Source: HGM11368 sp051883415 (GTDB lineage Bacteria; Bacillota; Clostridia; Christensenellales; UBA3700). From it: a DNA stretch of 18,181 nucleotides. Location: NCBI GenBank assembly GCA_051883415.1, contig JBJETR010000019.1, forward strand, positions 1 to 18,181, read 5' to 3'. Below are positions 1-7,698 of this stretch, in pieces (within the stretch, counting starts at the first letter, position 1; every line of letters begins with the position of its first letter). Under the pieces are notes generated by a model that worked only from the letters and a program-made list of their open reading frames with translations, was not told the origin of the DNA and did not search any database. The position numbers were made by a program, and so were the translations under genes.

Positions 1-111
1 GTTTTTGTAGATTTGGGTATTGTAAAATATGATAATAATGCTATAATTATTGATAGAGAGGTAAGGACGAAACTTGATTGTAGTAAGTTGTATCAAGTTT
101 TGAACAAGTGA
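1..111 (+). CDS. recJ: C-terminal end of probable single-stranded-DNA exonuclease RecJ (partial)
   Basis: Frame 1 is open from the window edge to a TGA at 109-111, giving the last 36 residues of a protein. The tail contains a V-F-V-D-L-G-I segment, a short strand-like stretch and a final L-D-C-S-K-L-Y motif. This resembles the C-terminal end of Firmicute RecJ proteins, which often finish with an E/D-L-G-I/L motif and an L-x-x-S-x-x-Y motif. RecJ is a 5'-3' single-strand DNA exonuclease of recombination and mismatch repair. recJ commonly lies just upstream of rel in Bacillota, usually with apt between them; here apt is absent and rel begins one base after this stop. The catalytic domains lie outside the window, so the assignment rests on a short tail and on context. 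Confidence 0.5.
   Translation, partial: VFVDLGIVKYDNNAIIIDREVRTKLDCSKLYQVLNK
20..47 (+). promoter_or_regulatory. Candidate promoter for rel inside the upstream gene
   Basis: TTGTAA at 20-25 is followed by a 16-base spacer and TATAAT at 42-47, with a TGc extension at 39-41. The predicted start of transcription is near base 54, about 59 bases ahead of the rel start. It lies within the coding end of the preceding gene, so it would be an internal operon promoter. It closely resembles the promoter in front of ftsK (9852-9880). Chance matches in AT-rich DNA are possible. Confidence 0.4.
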
Positions 112-112
112 C

Positions 113-2260
113 GTGGAAGGACAATTCTTAACGAAAATTAGAGAAAATTATAATGAAGCCAACTATAGCAAGATAGAAAAAGCCTATTATTTTGCTAAAG
201 TAGCTCATAGCGGTCAAAAGCGACAATCGGGCGAGGACTATTTTATTCATCCAAGTGCGGTTGCCGAGATTCTCGTTGACCTCGGACTTGACACGGACAC
301 TATTATTGCGGCACTTTTGCACGACGTCATCGAAGACACCGAGCATAGCGCCGAAGAAATCGACCAAGAATTTGGACACGACGTGGTTATGCTAGTCAAC
401 GGCGTAACCAAGCTCAACAAAATCAACTTCAAATCCAAAGAAGAGGAACAAGCCGAAAACCTAAGAAGAATGTTCCTCGCTATGTCCAACGACATAAGAG
501 TCATCATTATCAAGCTTGCGGATAGATTGCACAATATGCGTACACTCTCATTCAAGACGCAAGATAGCCAAATTCGTATAGCTACGGAGACGCTTGACAT
601 ATACGCGCCTATTGCCGCTAGGCTTGGTATATCGGGGCTTAAGGGCGAACTCGAGGACTTGTGCCTAAGATACTTGCACCCCGACGACTATTATTTTATT
701 GCCGAAAAGGTGGCTCAAAAGAAGATAGAGCGTGAGAGCGACGTAGAGAAAATTTCACAAGAGCTCAAGGAAATGCTCCAAGAATTGGGTATCAAGGGCG
801 ACGTCAACGGTAGACCGAAGCACTTCTATAGTATTTATCGTAAATTGCAAAAGGGCAAGACCTTCGACCAAATCTACGATCTCGTGGCATTGCGTGTTAT
901 AGTTGACGACATCAAGGACTGTTATGCGGTTTTGGGCGCTATACATACCAAGTGGCGTCCGCTTCCGGGTAGATTTAAGGACTATATCTCTGTGCCTAAG
1001 GGCAATCTTTATCAGTCTTTGCATACCACGGTGTTGACCTCTTACGGCTTTCCTTTCGAGATACAAATCCGTACGCACGACATGCATAATATTGCCGAAT
1101 TCGGTATTGCGGCGCATTGGAAATACAAGCAAGGCAACGTGTCGGGCAAAGCCAACACTTTTGACGACAACAAGCTCGCTTGGATTCGCAACGTTATGGA
1201 ATTGCAAAATGAGGTCAGTGACTCCAAAGAATATCTCGATTCGCTCAAAATCGACCTTTATGCTGACCAAGTATTCGTATTTACACCTGCAGGAGACGTA
1301 TTCAATTTGCCTAACGGCTCGTCGGGCATTGATTTTGCCTATGCAATTCACTCGCAAGTGGGCAACAAATGTACGGGTATCAAAATCAATTCTCGTATGG
1401 TGCCTATCAATACCAAGTTGTCCAACGGCGACGTGGTAGAAGTCATCACTTCCAACAACTCCAAAGGTCCGTCAAGAGATTGGCTAAAATTTGTCATCAC
1501 GCCAAGCGCCAAGAGCAAAATCAAGTCTTTCTTCAAGAAGGAAATGAAGGAAGAAAATATCAAAAACGGCAAAGAACAGCTTGAAAAAGAGGCAAAACAC
1601 AAGGGCTACAATATTGCCGATTTGCTTTCTTGCAACGGTTGGAAAGACGGACTTTTGCAAAGGTATAGCGTAACCGATATCGACGAGATTATCGCACTAG
1701 TCGGATATGGTGAAATCTCGGGTGCACAGCTCGTCAACAGAATGATAGAGTTTTACAAAAAAGAGCATCCCGATACCCAAGCTCAAGTTGCCGTCAAGAC
1801 TCGCGCAGTATCTTCTAAGAAGAAGGATAACGGGATACTTATTAAGGGCTATTCGGGCATGAAAACTCGTTTTTCACATTGTTGCACGCCACTTCCGGGT
1901 GATAAAATCGTAGGCTACATCTCACGCAGCCGAGGAGTGACAATTCATAGAGCAGACTGTCCTAATTGCAAGTATTTTGAGCCCGAACGTATAGTAGAAG
2001 CCGAGTGGCCTACTAGTGTTGAGGATAGTTTTGTTGCCTCGATTGAGGTCTATGCCGAGGATAGAATAGGTCTGCTCATAGACGTTGCTTCCACTATTAG
2101 CGAAATGAAGGTAGCAATTACCAATATCAGCGGTAAAAAAGAAAAGAACGGTATGGGTAGCGTTTCGGTTTCGCTAGAAGTAGCAAATATCAAGTTTTTG
2201 GAGAGTATCATCAACAAGCTCAAGGGTATCAAGGGCGTCGTTGACGTGGTGAGAGTGTAA
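113..2260 (+). CDS. relA: Bifunctional (p)ppGpp synthetase/hydrolase Rel
   Basis: This is a full-length (715 aa) Rel/SpoT protein that makes and degrades the alarmone (p)ppGpp in the cytoplasm, in association with ribosomes. Domains in order: the HD hydrolase at about 30-160, with H70-D71 and E74-D75 of the HDxxED motif and a downstream L-H-N-M-R-T-L; the synthetase at about 232-340, with G-R-P-K at 233-236, D256 and E316; TGS at about 388-447; a conserved-cysteine zinc-finger-like segment with C590-C591, H612, C616 and C619; and a C-terminal ACT domain at about 640-715. The R287-F-K-D290 motif is the form known for bifunctional enzymes, where synthetase-only RelA has ExDD. Hydrolase residues are intact, so both activities are expected. 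The start is GTG one base after the upstream stop, with no good Shine-Dalgarno, which suggests translational coupling. The stop overlaps the dtd start by one base. Confidence 0.97.
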   Translation: MEGQFLTKIRENYNEANYSKIEKAYYFAKVAHSGQKRQSGEDYFIHPSAVAEILVDLGLDTDTIIAALLHDVIEDTEHSAEEIDQEFGHDVVMLVNGVTKLNKINFKSKEEEQAENLRRMFLAMSNDIRVIIIKLADRLHNMRTLSFKTQDSQIRIATETLDIYAPIAARLGISGLKGELEDLCLRYLHPDDYYFIAEKVAQKKIERESDVEKISQELKEMLQELGIKGDVNGRPKHFYSIYRKLQKGKTFDQIYDLVALRVIVDDIKDCYAVLGAIHTKWRPLPGRFKDYISVPKGNLYQSLHTTVLTSYGFPFEIQIRTHDMHNIAEFGIAAHWKYKQGNVSGKANTFDDNKLAWIRNVMELQNEVSDSKEYLDSLKIDLYADQVFVFTPAGDVFNLPNGSSGIDFAYAIHSQVGNKCTGIKINSRMVPINTKLSNGDVVEVITSNNSKGPSRDWLKFVITPSAKSKIKSFFKKEMKEENIKNGKEQLEKEAKHKGYNIADLLSCNGWKDGLLQRYSVTDIDEIIALVGYGEISGAQLVNRMIEFYKKEHPDTQAQVAVKTRAVSSKKKDNGILIKGYSGMKTRFSHCCTPLPGDKIVGYISRSRGVTIHRADCPNCKYFEPERIVEAEWPTSVEDSFVASIEVYAEDRIGLLIDVASTISEMKVAITNISGKKEKNGMGSVSVSLEVANIKFLESIINKLKGIKGVVDVVRV

Positions 2261-2712
2261 TGAGAGCAATAGTACAGAGAGTAAACAATGCAACCTTGAG
2301 CGTTGACGACCAAGTAGTATCGTCTATAGGCACGGGCTATCTGGTGTTGGTAGGTTACACGCAAGGCGATGACGAAAAAATCGTCAAGTATATGGTTGAT
2401 AGAGTAGTCGGAATGCGAGTTTTTAGGGACGAAAACGGCAAACTCAACAAGACGCTTGCGGACGTTGAGGGCGAAGTGATGGTCGTATCCAATTTTACGC
2501 TATACGGCGACTGTTTTTCTAATAGACGCCCCGATTTTAAGAAGTCAATGCACTTTGATGAAGCTTTGCCTTTATACAACCTTACTGTTGACGAGTTTAG
2601 AGCCAAGCTCGGCAAGGTTGCTACGGGAGTTTTCGGCGAGCACATGCACATTGATATGTCCAATGACGGACCTGTGACTTTGTTTCTAGAAAAGAACGCC
2701 AAAAAGGAATAA
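2260..2712 (+). CDS. dtd: D-aminoacyl-tRNA deacylase
   Basis: The 150-residue product has the usual size and layout of DTD1, a homodimer that hydrolyses D-amino acids (and glycine mischarged on tRNA-Ala) from tRNA. It opens with M-R-A-I-V-Q-R-V, carries the S77-x-F-T-L motif, and carries the N135-D-G-P-V-T140 motif whose Gly-cisPro dipeptide rejects L-amino acids. The first motif reads SNFTL rather than the usual SQFTL. The following N-R-R-P-D-F segment matches the family's RRPSF region. The ATG overlaps the last base of the rel stop codon (TAATG), so translation is probably coupled. A rel-dtd pair is a standard Firmicute arrangement. Confidence 0.95.
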   Translation: MRAIVQRVNNATLSVDDQVVSSIGTGYLVLVGYTQGDDEKIVKYMVDRVVGMRVFRDENGKLNKTLADVEGEVMVVSNFTLYGDCFSNRRPDFKKSMHFDEALPLYNLTVDEFRAKLGKVATGVFGEHMHIDMSNDGPVTLFLEKNAKKE

Positions 2713-2714
2713 TT

Positions 2715-3368
2715 ATGTCGCTAATAATCAAGACTATCGTTTGTGGCATTTTCGATACCAATACCTACGTTGTTTTTGACGAAAAGAGCAAGCAAGGCTT
2801 TGTGGTTGATCCTAGTGACGGATACGAGGCAATCAAAGAATATTTGACTGCTCAAAGCATACAACTTCAAGCAATTTTGGTTACCCACGGACACTTTGAC
2901 CATATAGGTAGCGTAGCCAAATTGCAGCGTGACGGCGCTAGGGTGTATATGAGTCGTGAGGATGAGAGTAAGATAGCTAATCAAAACAATTATCTTGCTA
3001 GCATGCTCGATATCACAACTCAACAATTTTGCATAGACGTCTACGTAGAAGAAGGACAGCAATTGTCGATAGCCGGCAATAATCTACAAGTGTTGGCAAC
3101 GGCGGGGCATAGTAGAGGCGGAGTATGTTATATCTGTGACAACGTGATATATCAAGGCAAGCATTACGATAGAGCCGTCTTTTGTGGCGACACTATATTC
3201 AGAGCTAGCTACGGCAGAACGGATTTTCCCGACGGCGACTTTGCTACACTCAAAAAATCTATTACCAAAATTCTCAACCTTCAAGGCGATATATTGCTCT
3301 TGACGGGGCACGGCGAGAGTACGACTAGTAGCTACGAACGCCAATCCAATCCGATTTTTTATGACTAA
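2715..3368 (+). CDS. MBL-fold metallo-hydrolase, glyoxalase II-like
   Basis: The 217-residue protein is a metallo-beta-lactamase-fold hydrolase. Metal ligands are visible as T57-H58-G-H60-F-D62-H63, then H132 in A-G-H-S-R-G-G, D159 in F-C-G-D-T-I-F, and H199 in L-T-G-H-G. The F-R-x-S-x-G-R-T-D segment after D159 is typical of the glyoxalase II/YcbL/YqgX group. These enzymes hydrolyse thioesters such as S-lactoylglutathione, but the true substrate in this genus-level context is unknown. The usual TPGH around the fourth ligand is replaced by TAGH. It starts two bases after dtd with AAGGA at 2704-2708 and overlaps the hemZ start by eight bases. Genes of this type commonly sit between dtd and hemZ in Clostridia. 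Confidence 0.88.
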   Translation: MSLIIKTIVCGIFDTNTYVVFDEKSKQGFVVDPSDGYEAIKEYLTAQSIQLQAILVTHGHFDHIGSVAKLQRDGARVYMSREDESKIANQNNYLASMLDITTQQFCIDVYVEEGQQLSIAGNNLQVLATAGHSRGGVCYICDNVIYQGKHYDRAVFCGDTIFRASYGRTDFPDGDFATLKKSITKILNLQGDILLLTGHGESTTSSYERQSNPIFYD

Positions 3369-4809
3369 TATCAGCATCGATTTCTCTACCGACAGAGAAG
3401 AATTTCTCAACGATTTTATGGAACTTTTGAGGGCTTATTACCCTCACGTTGTCATAGATTCACAAGGTGGTAAGGTCAATCTTTCAATCGTACAAGTCAA
3501 TTCAAACACCTATCAATGTATAATCAAAGATTATCAAAATCCACTATATTGTTCTAAAAACAGCTTTAATTTAGAACAAAATACCGATTTACTGCACCAA
3601 AAGAGCGAAATCAAACGCCACTGCAAAATTGCTCTTTACAAGTTTTTGCAAGCTAGGACGGGGGTATCTTTACCATACGGTTCTCTTACGGGTATTCGTC
3701 CTACCAAGTTGTTTCACGACCTCACTTCTCGTGGCGAAGATGCCAAAGAATACTTTATCGACACTCTACTTGTCAGTCCTCCAAAAGCTAACTTAATTGA
3801 TAGTATATGTACCAATCAGAGGGGAGTATATTGCACCGATACCGACAAGGTTGACTTGTTTATCAATATACCGATATGCGTGTCGAGGTGCGTATATTGT
3901 TCTTTCTTGTCTGCGGAATTATCCAAAATATCAAAATCCGTTGAGCCTTATTGCGACTTGTTGCGACAAGACGTAATCGATGCGGTGGGAATGATAAGTA
4001 AGGCGGGTAAAAGTATAAGGGCTATTTACGTGGGTGGCGGCACGCCTACCTCGTTGACTGCGCCGCAGCTGCAAAGGGTTTTATCTCCGCTCCAAGGCGT
4101 CGAGTGTAGAGAATTTACAGTCGAGGCGGGTAGGCCCGATACGATTGACGAGGCAAAGCTGCAAGTTTTCAAAGATTTGCACGTAGGTAGAATATCCGTC
4201 AATCCTCAGACTTTCAATCAAAAAACTCTAGACAATATCGGTAGAAAACATACCGTCGACGACATATATAGAGTGTATCGTATTGCCAAAGAAATGGGCT
4301 TTGACGTCAATATGGACTTGATTGCCATGCTACCTAACGAAACTTACGATGATTTTTGCCGTTCGGTAGATAGTGCTATTGCGCTTGCTCCCGACAATAT
4401 CACGGTACATACGCTGGCTATCAAACGAGGCTCGGCTCTAAAGCTTGACGGTTACGACAACAAGACCGACGCTTCTCTTGCCGAGAATATGGTGGATTAT
4501 AGTATCGAAAAGCTGACTCGCAACGGCTATTTGCCTTACTACATGTACAAGCAAAAGTATATGAGCGGTAATTTGGAGAATATAGGTTATTGCAAGGTCG
4601 GCAAAGAGTGCGTATACAACGTTGATATTATGGAAGAAACGCACGACGTGGTGGCTTGCGGTGCGGGAGGAATCTCCAAAGCCGTCTATCTTGACGAAAA
4701 GCGTCTGGAAAGGCTTGCAAACCCTAAAGGACTTGACGTTTATCTCGATAGGGGCAAGGACAATATGCTCAAAAGAAGGGAGTTTTTTGCCCAAAAATTT
4801 GGTCGATAA
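3361..4809 (+). CDS. hemZ: HemZ, coproporphyrinogen dehydrogenase-like radical SAM protein
   Basis: The product is a 482-residue radical SAM protein of the HemN/HemZ family. A roughly 165-residue N-terminal extension contains Y-G-S-L-T-G-I-R-P-T-K at 106-116, a signature of HemZ rather than HemN or HemW. The SAM-binding iron-sulfur motif is C173-x3-C177-x2-C180, followed by the G-G-G-T-P-T motif at 225-230. HemZ is annotated as an oxygen-independent coproporphyrinogen III dehydrogenase, but its role in heme synthesis is not settled even in Bacillus, and no other heme gene lies here. The start overlaps the end of the upstream gene by eight bases. No convincing terminator follows it. Confidence 0.9.
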   Translation: MTNISIDFSTDREEFLNDFMELLRAYYPHVVIDSQGGKVNLSIVQVNSNTYQCIIKDYQNPLYCSKNSFNLEQNTDLLHQKSEIKRHCKIALYKFLQARTGVSLPYGSLTGIRPTKLFHDLTSRGEDAKEYFIDTLLVSPPKANLIDSICTNQRGVYCTDTDKVDLFINIPICVSRCVYCSFLSAELSKISKSVEPYCDLLRQDVIDAVGMISKAGKSIRAIYVGGGTPTSLTAPQLQRVLSPLQGVECREFTVEAGRPDTIDEAKLQVFKDLHVGRISVNPQTFNQKTLDNIGRKHTVDDIYRVYRIAKEMGFDVNMDLIAMLPNETYDDFCRSVDSAIALAPDNITVHTLAIKRGSALKLDGYDNKTDASLAENMVDYSIEKLTRNGYLPYYMYKQKYMSGNLENIGYCKVGKECVYNVDIMEETHDVVACGAGGISKAVYLDEKRLERLANPKGLDVYLDRGKDNMLKRREFFAQKFGR

Positions 4810-5007
4810 GTTTAGATAGGCGCTAATAGTCTTTCTTGATATCGATAGCATAAATTTGGACAAAAAGTAAAGAATAATCTTGTAAGCCGCTTTTGGCAAA
4901 ATAATACTACAACGGATATGGACGTAGCCGATTTTATGCGGCGTCTTATACTTCTAGAGGCTATATTGTTACTTAGATATTTATTTAATAAATGCATCTC
5001 AAAACAG
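4810..5007. other. Noncoding gap between hemZ and the rpsO promoter
   Basis: I see no supportable gene here. The stretch is AT-rich with two islands of GCCG/GCGGC sequence. GCCGC at 4886-4890 can pair with GCGGC at 4938-4942, with an outer TAAG/CTTA extension across a two-base bulge. GCCG at 4927-4930 can instead pair with CGGC at 4939-4942. The two pairings exclude each other. Neither is followed by a run of T, so this is not a standard terminator. An open frame beginning at 4918 lacks a Shine-Dalgarno site and runs through the rpsO promoter and leader. Confidence 0.4.
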
Positions 5008-5036
5008 TTGCCAATAAATTTTTATTGTGCTAATAT
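5008..5036 (+). promoter_or_regulatory. Strong promoter for rpsO
   Basis: TTGCCA at 5008-5013 and TATAAT-like TAATAT at 5031-5036 are separated by exactly 17 bases. A TGc at 5028-5030 forms an extended -10. Transcription should start near base 5043, directly at the foot of the structured rpsO leader. Position, spacing and the following leader all agree. Confidence 0.7.
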
Positions 5037-5042
5037 ATTCCC

Positions 5043-5116
5043 GTACCCTTTGCGAGGTTTAACAATTTTCCTATGTTATGCTTGGTTTAGGGCAAATAAA
5101 ACTCAAGGAGTCAAAT
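5043..5116 (+). promoter_or_regulatory. Candidate S15-binding autoregulatory leader of rpsO
   Basis: The predicted 74-base leader folds into an outer CCCT/AGGG stem (5046-5049 with 5089-5092) and an inner helix pairing 5055-5064 with 5074-5083 (one U-U mismatch at 5059/5079) around a nine-base loop. The inner helix contains consecutive G5056-U5082 and G5057-C5081 pairs. This is the same G-U/G-C step that S15 recognises in helix 22 of 16S rRNA (G666-U740/G667-C739). The loop also contains UCCU (5069-5072), which is complementary to AGGA within the Shine-Dalgarno site (5106-5109). A pseudoknot over the ribosome binding site is therefore possible. rpsO autoregulation by S15 is known in several bacteria; its operation here is inferred. 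Confidence 0.5.
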
Positions 5117-5383
5117 ATGGAAAACAATCTTACGAAACAACAAATCATCGAGCAATACGCTCTAACCGAAGGGGATACGGGTTCCCCGGAAGTTCAAATC
5201 GCGCTTCTTACCGCAAGAATCGAACATCTCAACGAACACTTTGCCACCAACGCAAAGGACTTCCACTCAAGAAGAGGCTTGTTGAGAATGGTAGGTAAGA
5301 GAAGAAACTTACTTGCATATCTTAAGAAGACAGATATCGAGCGTTATCGTAATATTATTGCAAAACTCGGATTGCGTAAGTAA
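5117..5383 (+). CDS. rpsO: 30S ribosomal protein S15
   Basis: The 88-residue product matches S15 in length (usually 88-89) and in sequence along its whole run. It contains T-G-S-P-E-V-Q-I-A-L-L-T near residue 20, H-x-x-D-F-H-S-R-R-G-L at about 45-54, and the final R-Y-x-x-I-I-x-K-L-G-L-R-K. S15 binds helices 20-22 of 16S rRNA early in assembly of the 30S platform and contributes to bridge B4 with 50S. The start is ATG 5117, seven bases after AAGGAG at 5105-5110; an in-frame upstream ATG at 5078 lies inside the leader helix and would add residues unlike the family. It has its own promoter and a terminator, and the pnp gene follows, the classic rpsO-pnp order. Confidence 0.98.
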   Translation: MENNLTKQQIIEQYALTEGDTGSPEVQIALLTARIEHLNEHFATNAKDFHSRRGLLRMVGKRRNLLAYLKKTDIERYRNIIAKLGLRK

Positions 5384-5389
5384 AAACTT

Positions 5390-5420
5390 GAGAGCGTTTA
5401 TTCCAACGCTCTCATTTTAT
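5390..5420 (+). terminator. Rho-independent terminator after rpsO
   Basis: A perfect nine-base-pair stem, GAGAGCGTT (5390-5398) with AACGCTCTC (5405-5413), encloses a six-base loop and is followed by ATTTTAT. It begins seven bases after the rpsO stop. The T run is short, so partial read-through into pnp is likely. That would let the strong rpsO promoter feed pnp. Confidence 0.75.
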
Positions 5421-5430
5421 AAAAATTAGT

Positions 5431-5436
5431 TATAAT
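5431..5436 (+). promoter_or_regulatory. Possible -10 element of a pnp promoter
   Basis: TATAAT at 5431-5436 lies 43 bases before the pnp start, just after the rpsO terminator. No acceptable -35 hexamer is seen at 16-18 bases upstream, because that spot is the right arm of the terminator, and there is no TG extension. The call is weak; read-through from rpsO may be the main source of pnp message. Confidence 0.25.
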
Positions 5437-5478
5437 ATAAATAGAAGATATTATCAAAAGCTAAATTGGAGGTTAGTA

Positions 5479-7563
5479 ATGAAAGACAGAAAGATTTTCA
5501 GCACGACCATCGGCGGTAGAGAAGTGACCGTAGAGACGGGTGCGTATTGCGGACAAGCCAACGGCAGTTGTATCGTTCGTTGCAACGACACCGCGGTTAT
5601 GGTCAACGCTACGATGGCAAAGACACAGAGAGACGGAATCGACTTTTTCCCACTCGGATGCGACTTTGAAGAGAAGATGTATTCGGTAGGTAAGATTCCT
5701 GGAGGCTTCAAGAAGAGAGAGGGAAGACCAAGCGACAAGGCAATTCTCGTATCGAGACTTATCGATAGACCTTTGCGTCCGCTTTTCCCTAAGGGATTTT
5801 ACAACGACGTTTGCGTGACGGCTACTTGTTTGTCGGTAGACACCAATTATCCGCCTGAAGTATATGCTATGCTCGGTAGCTCTATTGCACTCAGCATCAG
5901 CGATATTCCGTTCGCAGGACCTACGGGTTCGGTAATCGTTGGTTACGTTGACGGCGAGTACGTTATCAACCCCGATAGCGAGCAAAGAGATAGAAGCAGA
6001 CTTCACCTCAGCCTCAGCGGTACCAAGGAAGCCATTTTGATGGTAGAAGCAGGTGCCAACGAGTTGACGGAAGAAGAGATGATAGGCGCTATTTTGTTCG
6101 GTCACGAAGAGATCAAGAAGATAGTTGCTTGGATAGAGTCTATCCAAAAAGAAATCGGCAAAGAGAAATTCGTTCCTACGCTCTATTCTCCTGCTCCAGA
6201 GATTGCTGCGGCAGTCAAAGAATATGCCGACGCTAAGATGGACGCCGTTCTCGAAAACTATGACCGTCAAGCAAGAGAAAAGGCAGAAGAAGCTCTTGAC
6301 GAAGACGTATACGCTCACTTTGCAGAGGTATTCCCTGACGGCAAGAAGGATATTGGCGAAACCTTGTATGCTATGAAGAAAGCAAAGGTTAGAGCTAAGA
6401 TTCTCAACGAAGGTATCAGACCTGACGGCAGAACTTTGACGGAAATAAGACCTATCTGGTGCGAAGTAGGCGTTTTGCCAAGAGTACACGGTACGGGCGT
6501 ATTTACTCGTGGTCAAACTCAAGTGCTTACTTGTTGTACTCTCGGCACAATCGGCGACGTTCAAAAACTTGAAGGTATCGATGACGAAGTATGCAAGAGA
6601 TACATTCACCACTACAACTTCCCACCATACAGCGTAGGCGAAGCAAAGCCTGCAAAGAGCCCGGGAAGAAGAGAAATCGGACACGGCGCACTTGCAGAGA
6701 GAGCACTCGAGCCTGTTCTTCCATCCGAGGACGTATTTCCATACGCAATCCGTACGGTAAGCGAAGTTCTCAGCTCCAACGGTTCTACTTCCCAAGCCAG
6801 CGTATGCGGTAGCACCCTTGCTCTTATGGATGCAGGCGTGCCTATCAAAAAGCCTGTAGCGGGCGTTGCAATGGGACTTATCAGCAATGAAGACAAGTCC
6901 AAAGTGTCGGTTTTGACGGATATTCAAGGACTCGAGGACTTCCTCGGCGATATGGACTTCAAGGTAGCAGGTACCGAGGACGGTATCACCGCTATCCAAA
7001 TGGATATCAAAATCAAAGGTATCAACGAGGAGATTTTGCGTAAGGCTCTAGCTCAAGCAAGAGTAGGTAGACTTGAGATTCTCGACAAGATGCTCGCAGT
7101 ATTGCCTGAGCCAAGAAAAGAACTCTCCAAGTATGCGCCAAAGATTGTATCCTTCAGCATCAACCCTGATAAGATTGGTGACGTAGTAGGTAAGCAAGGC
7201 AAGGTTATCAACAAGATTATCGAAGATACGGGCGTTAAGATTGATATCAGCGACTTTGGTGACGTATTCGTAGCCAGCGATGATATGGAAGCTATCCAAA
7301 GAGCAAAATCTATCATCGAGCTTATCGTCAACGATCCTGAGGTCGGCACTGTGCTTGAAGGTGAAGTTGTTAGAATTATGAACTTCGGCGCTTTCGTACA
7401 ACTTGCCCCTGGCAAAGACGCTATGATTCATATCTCCAAACTTAAGAAAGAGAGAGTGGACAAGGTAGAAGACGTAGTTGCGATCGGCGACAAAGTAAAA
7501 GTACAAGTCATCGACATCAACGACAAGGGCATCGCGCTCAAGCTTCTTGAAGTAATCAAATAA
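5479..7563 (+). CDS. pnp: Polyribonucleotide nucleotidyltransferase (PNPase)
   Basis: The 694-residue protein has the full PNPase layout: a first RNase PH domain (about 10-140), a helical linker (about 150-230), a second RNase PH domain starting at G-I-R-P-D-G-R near 312-318, a KH domain (about 553-617) with the G-K-Q-G loop, and an S1 domain (about 622-691). Catalytic acidic residues D487, D491 and D493 match E. coli D486, D490 and D492, and the phosphate-binding S-S-N-G-S-T-S motif is present near residue 435. The enzyme is a trimer that degrades RNA 3'-5' by phosphorolysis and can add tails. In Bacillus it works with RNase Y, which is encoded at the far end of this window. The start ATG has GGAGG at 5468-5472. 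A strong terminator follows. Confidence 0.98.
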   Translation: MKDRKIFSTTIGGREVTVETGAYCGQANGSCIVRCNDTAVMVNATMAKTQRDGIDFFPLGCDFEEKMYSVGKIPGGFKKREGRPSDKAILVSRLIDRPLRPLFPKGFYNDVCVTATCLSVDTNYPPEVYAMLGSSIALSISDIPFAGPTGSVIVGYVDGEYVINPDSEQRDRSRLHLSLSGTKEAILMVEAGANELTEEEMIGAILFGHEEIKKIVAWIESIQKEIGKEKFVPTLYSPAPEIAAAVKEYADAKMDAVLENYDRQAREKAEEALDEDVYAHFAEVFPDGKKDIGETLYAMKKAKVRAKILNEGIRPDGRTLTEIRPIWCEVGVLPRVHGTGVFTRGQTQVLTCCTLGTIGDVQKLEGIDDEVCKRYIHHYNFPPYSVGEAKPAKSPGRREIGHGALAERALEPVLPSEDVFPYAIRTVSEVLSSNGSTSQASVCGSTLALMDAGVPIKKPVAGVAMGLISNEDKSKVSVLTDIQGLEDFLGDMDFKVAGTEDGITAIQMDIKIKGINEEILRKALAQARVGRLEILDKMLAVLPEPRKELSKYAPKIVSFSINPDKIGDVVGKQGKVINKIIEDTGVKIDISDFGDVFVASDDMEAIQRAKSIIELIVNDPEVGTVLEGEVVRIMNFGAFVQLAPGKDAMIHISKLKKERVDKVEDVVAIGDKVKVQVIDINDKGIALKLLEVIK

Positions 7564-7579
7564 GGTTATATTACAATAG

Positions 7580-7609
7580 TCACGCCGTTTATGCGGCGTG
7601 ATTTTTTTT
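7580..7609 (+). terminator. Rho-independent terminator after pnp
   Basis: TCACGCCG (7580-7587) pairs perfectly with CGGCGTGA (7594-7601) around a six-base loop and is followed by eight consecutive T (7602-7609). It lies 17 bases after the pnp stop. This is the strongest terminator in the window. Confidence 0.93.
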
Positions 7610-7698
7610 GCAAATTTACACCAATTATATAATCCGAAAGGTAGCTGTTTTGCGATAAAAAATATCATATATTGACTGCCAAAAGAATACACTTTGGT

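Noticed and set aside
4918..5298. A 126-codon + strand open frame starting in the gap after hemZ
   Set aside because: It has no Shine-Dalgarno site, runs through the rpsO promoter and leader, and overlaps rpsO in another frame. The predicted peptide is not protein-like beyond a short hydrophobic stretch.
5432..5454. An AT-only inverted repeat (ATAATAT / ATATTAT) before pnp
   Set aside because: Its left arm overlaps the possible -10 element, the pairs are all A-T, and such repeats are expected by chance in AT-rich spacers.
5473..6999. A 508-codon open frame on the minus strand
   Set aside because: It lies entirely antisense to pnp, which is certain. The codon bias of this genome leaves few stops on the reverse strand, and similar long antisense frames occur opposite rel, recA and the M16 gene. 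The peptide has no recognisable domain.
7672..7698. TTG 7672 as the ylxY start
   Set aside because: No Shine-Dalgarno precedes it, and the nine extra residues add nothing to the signal or anchor segment.
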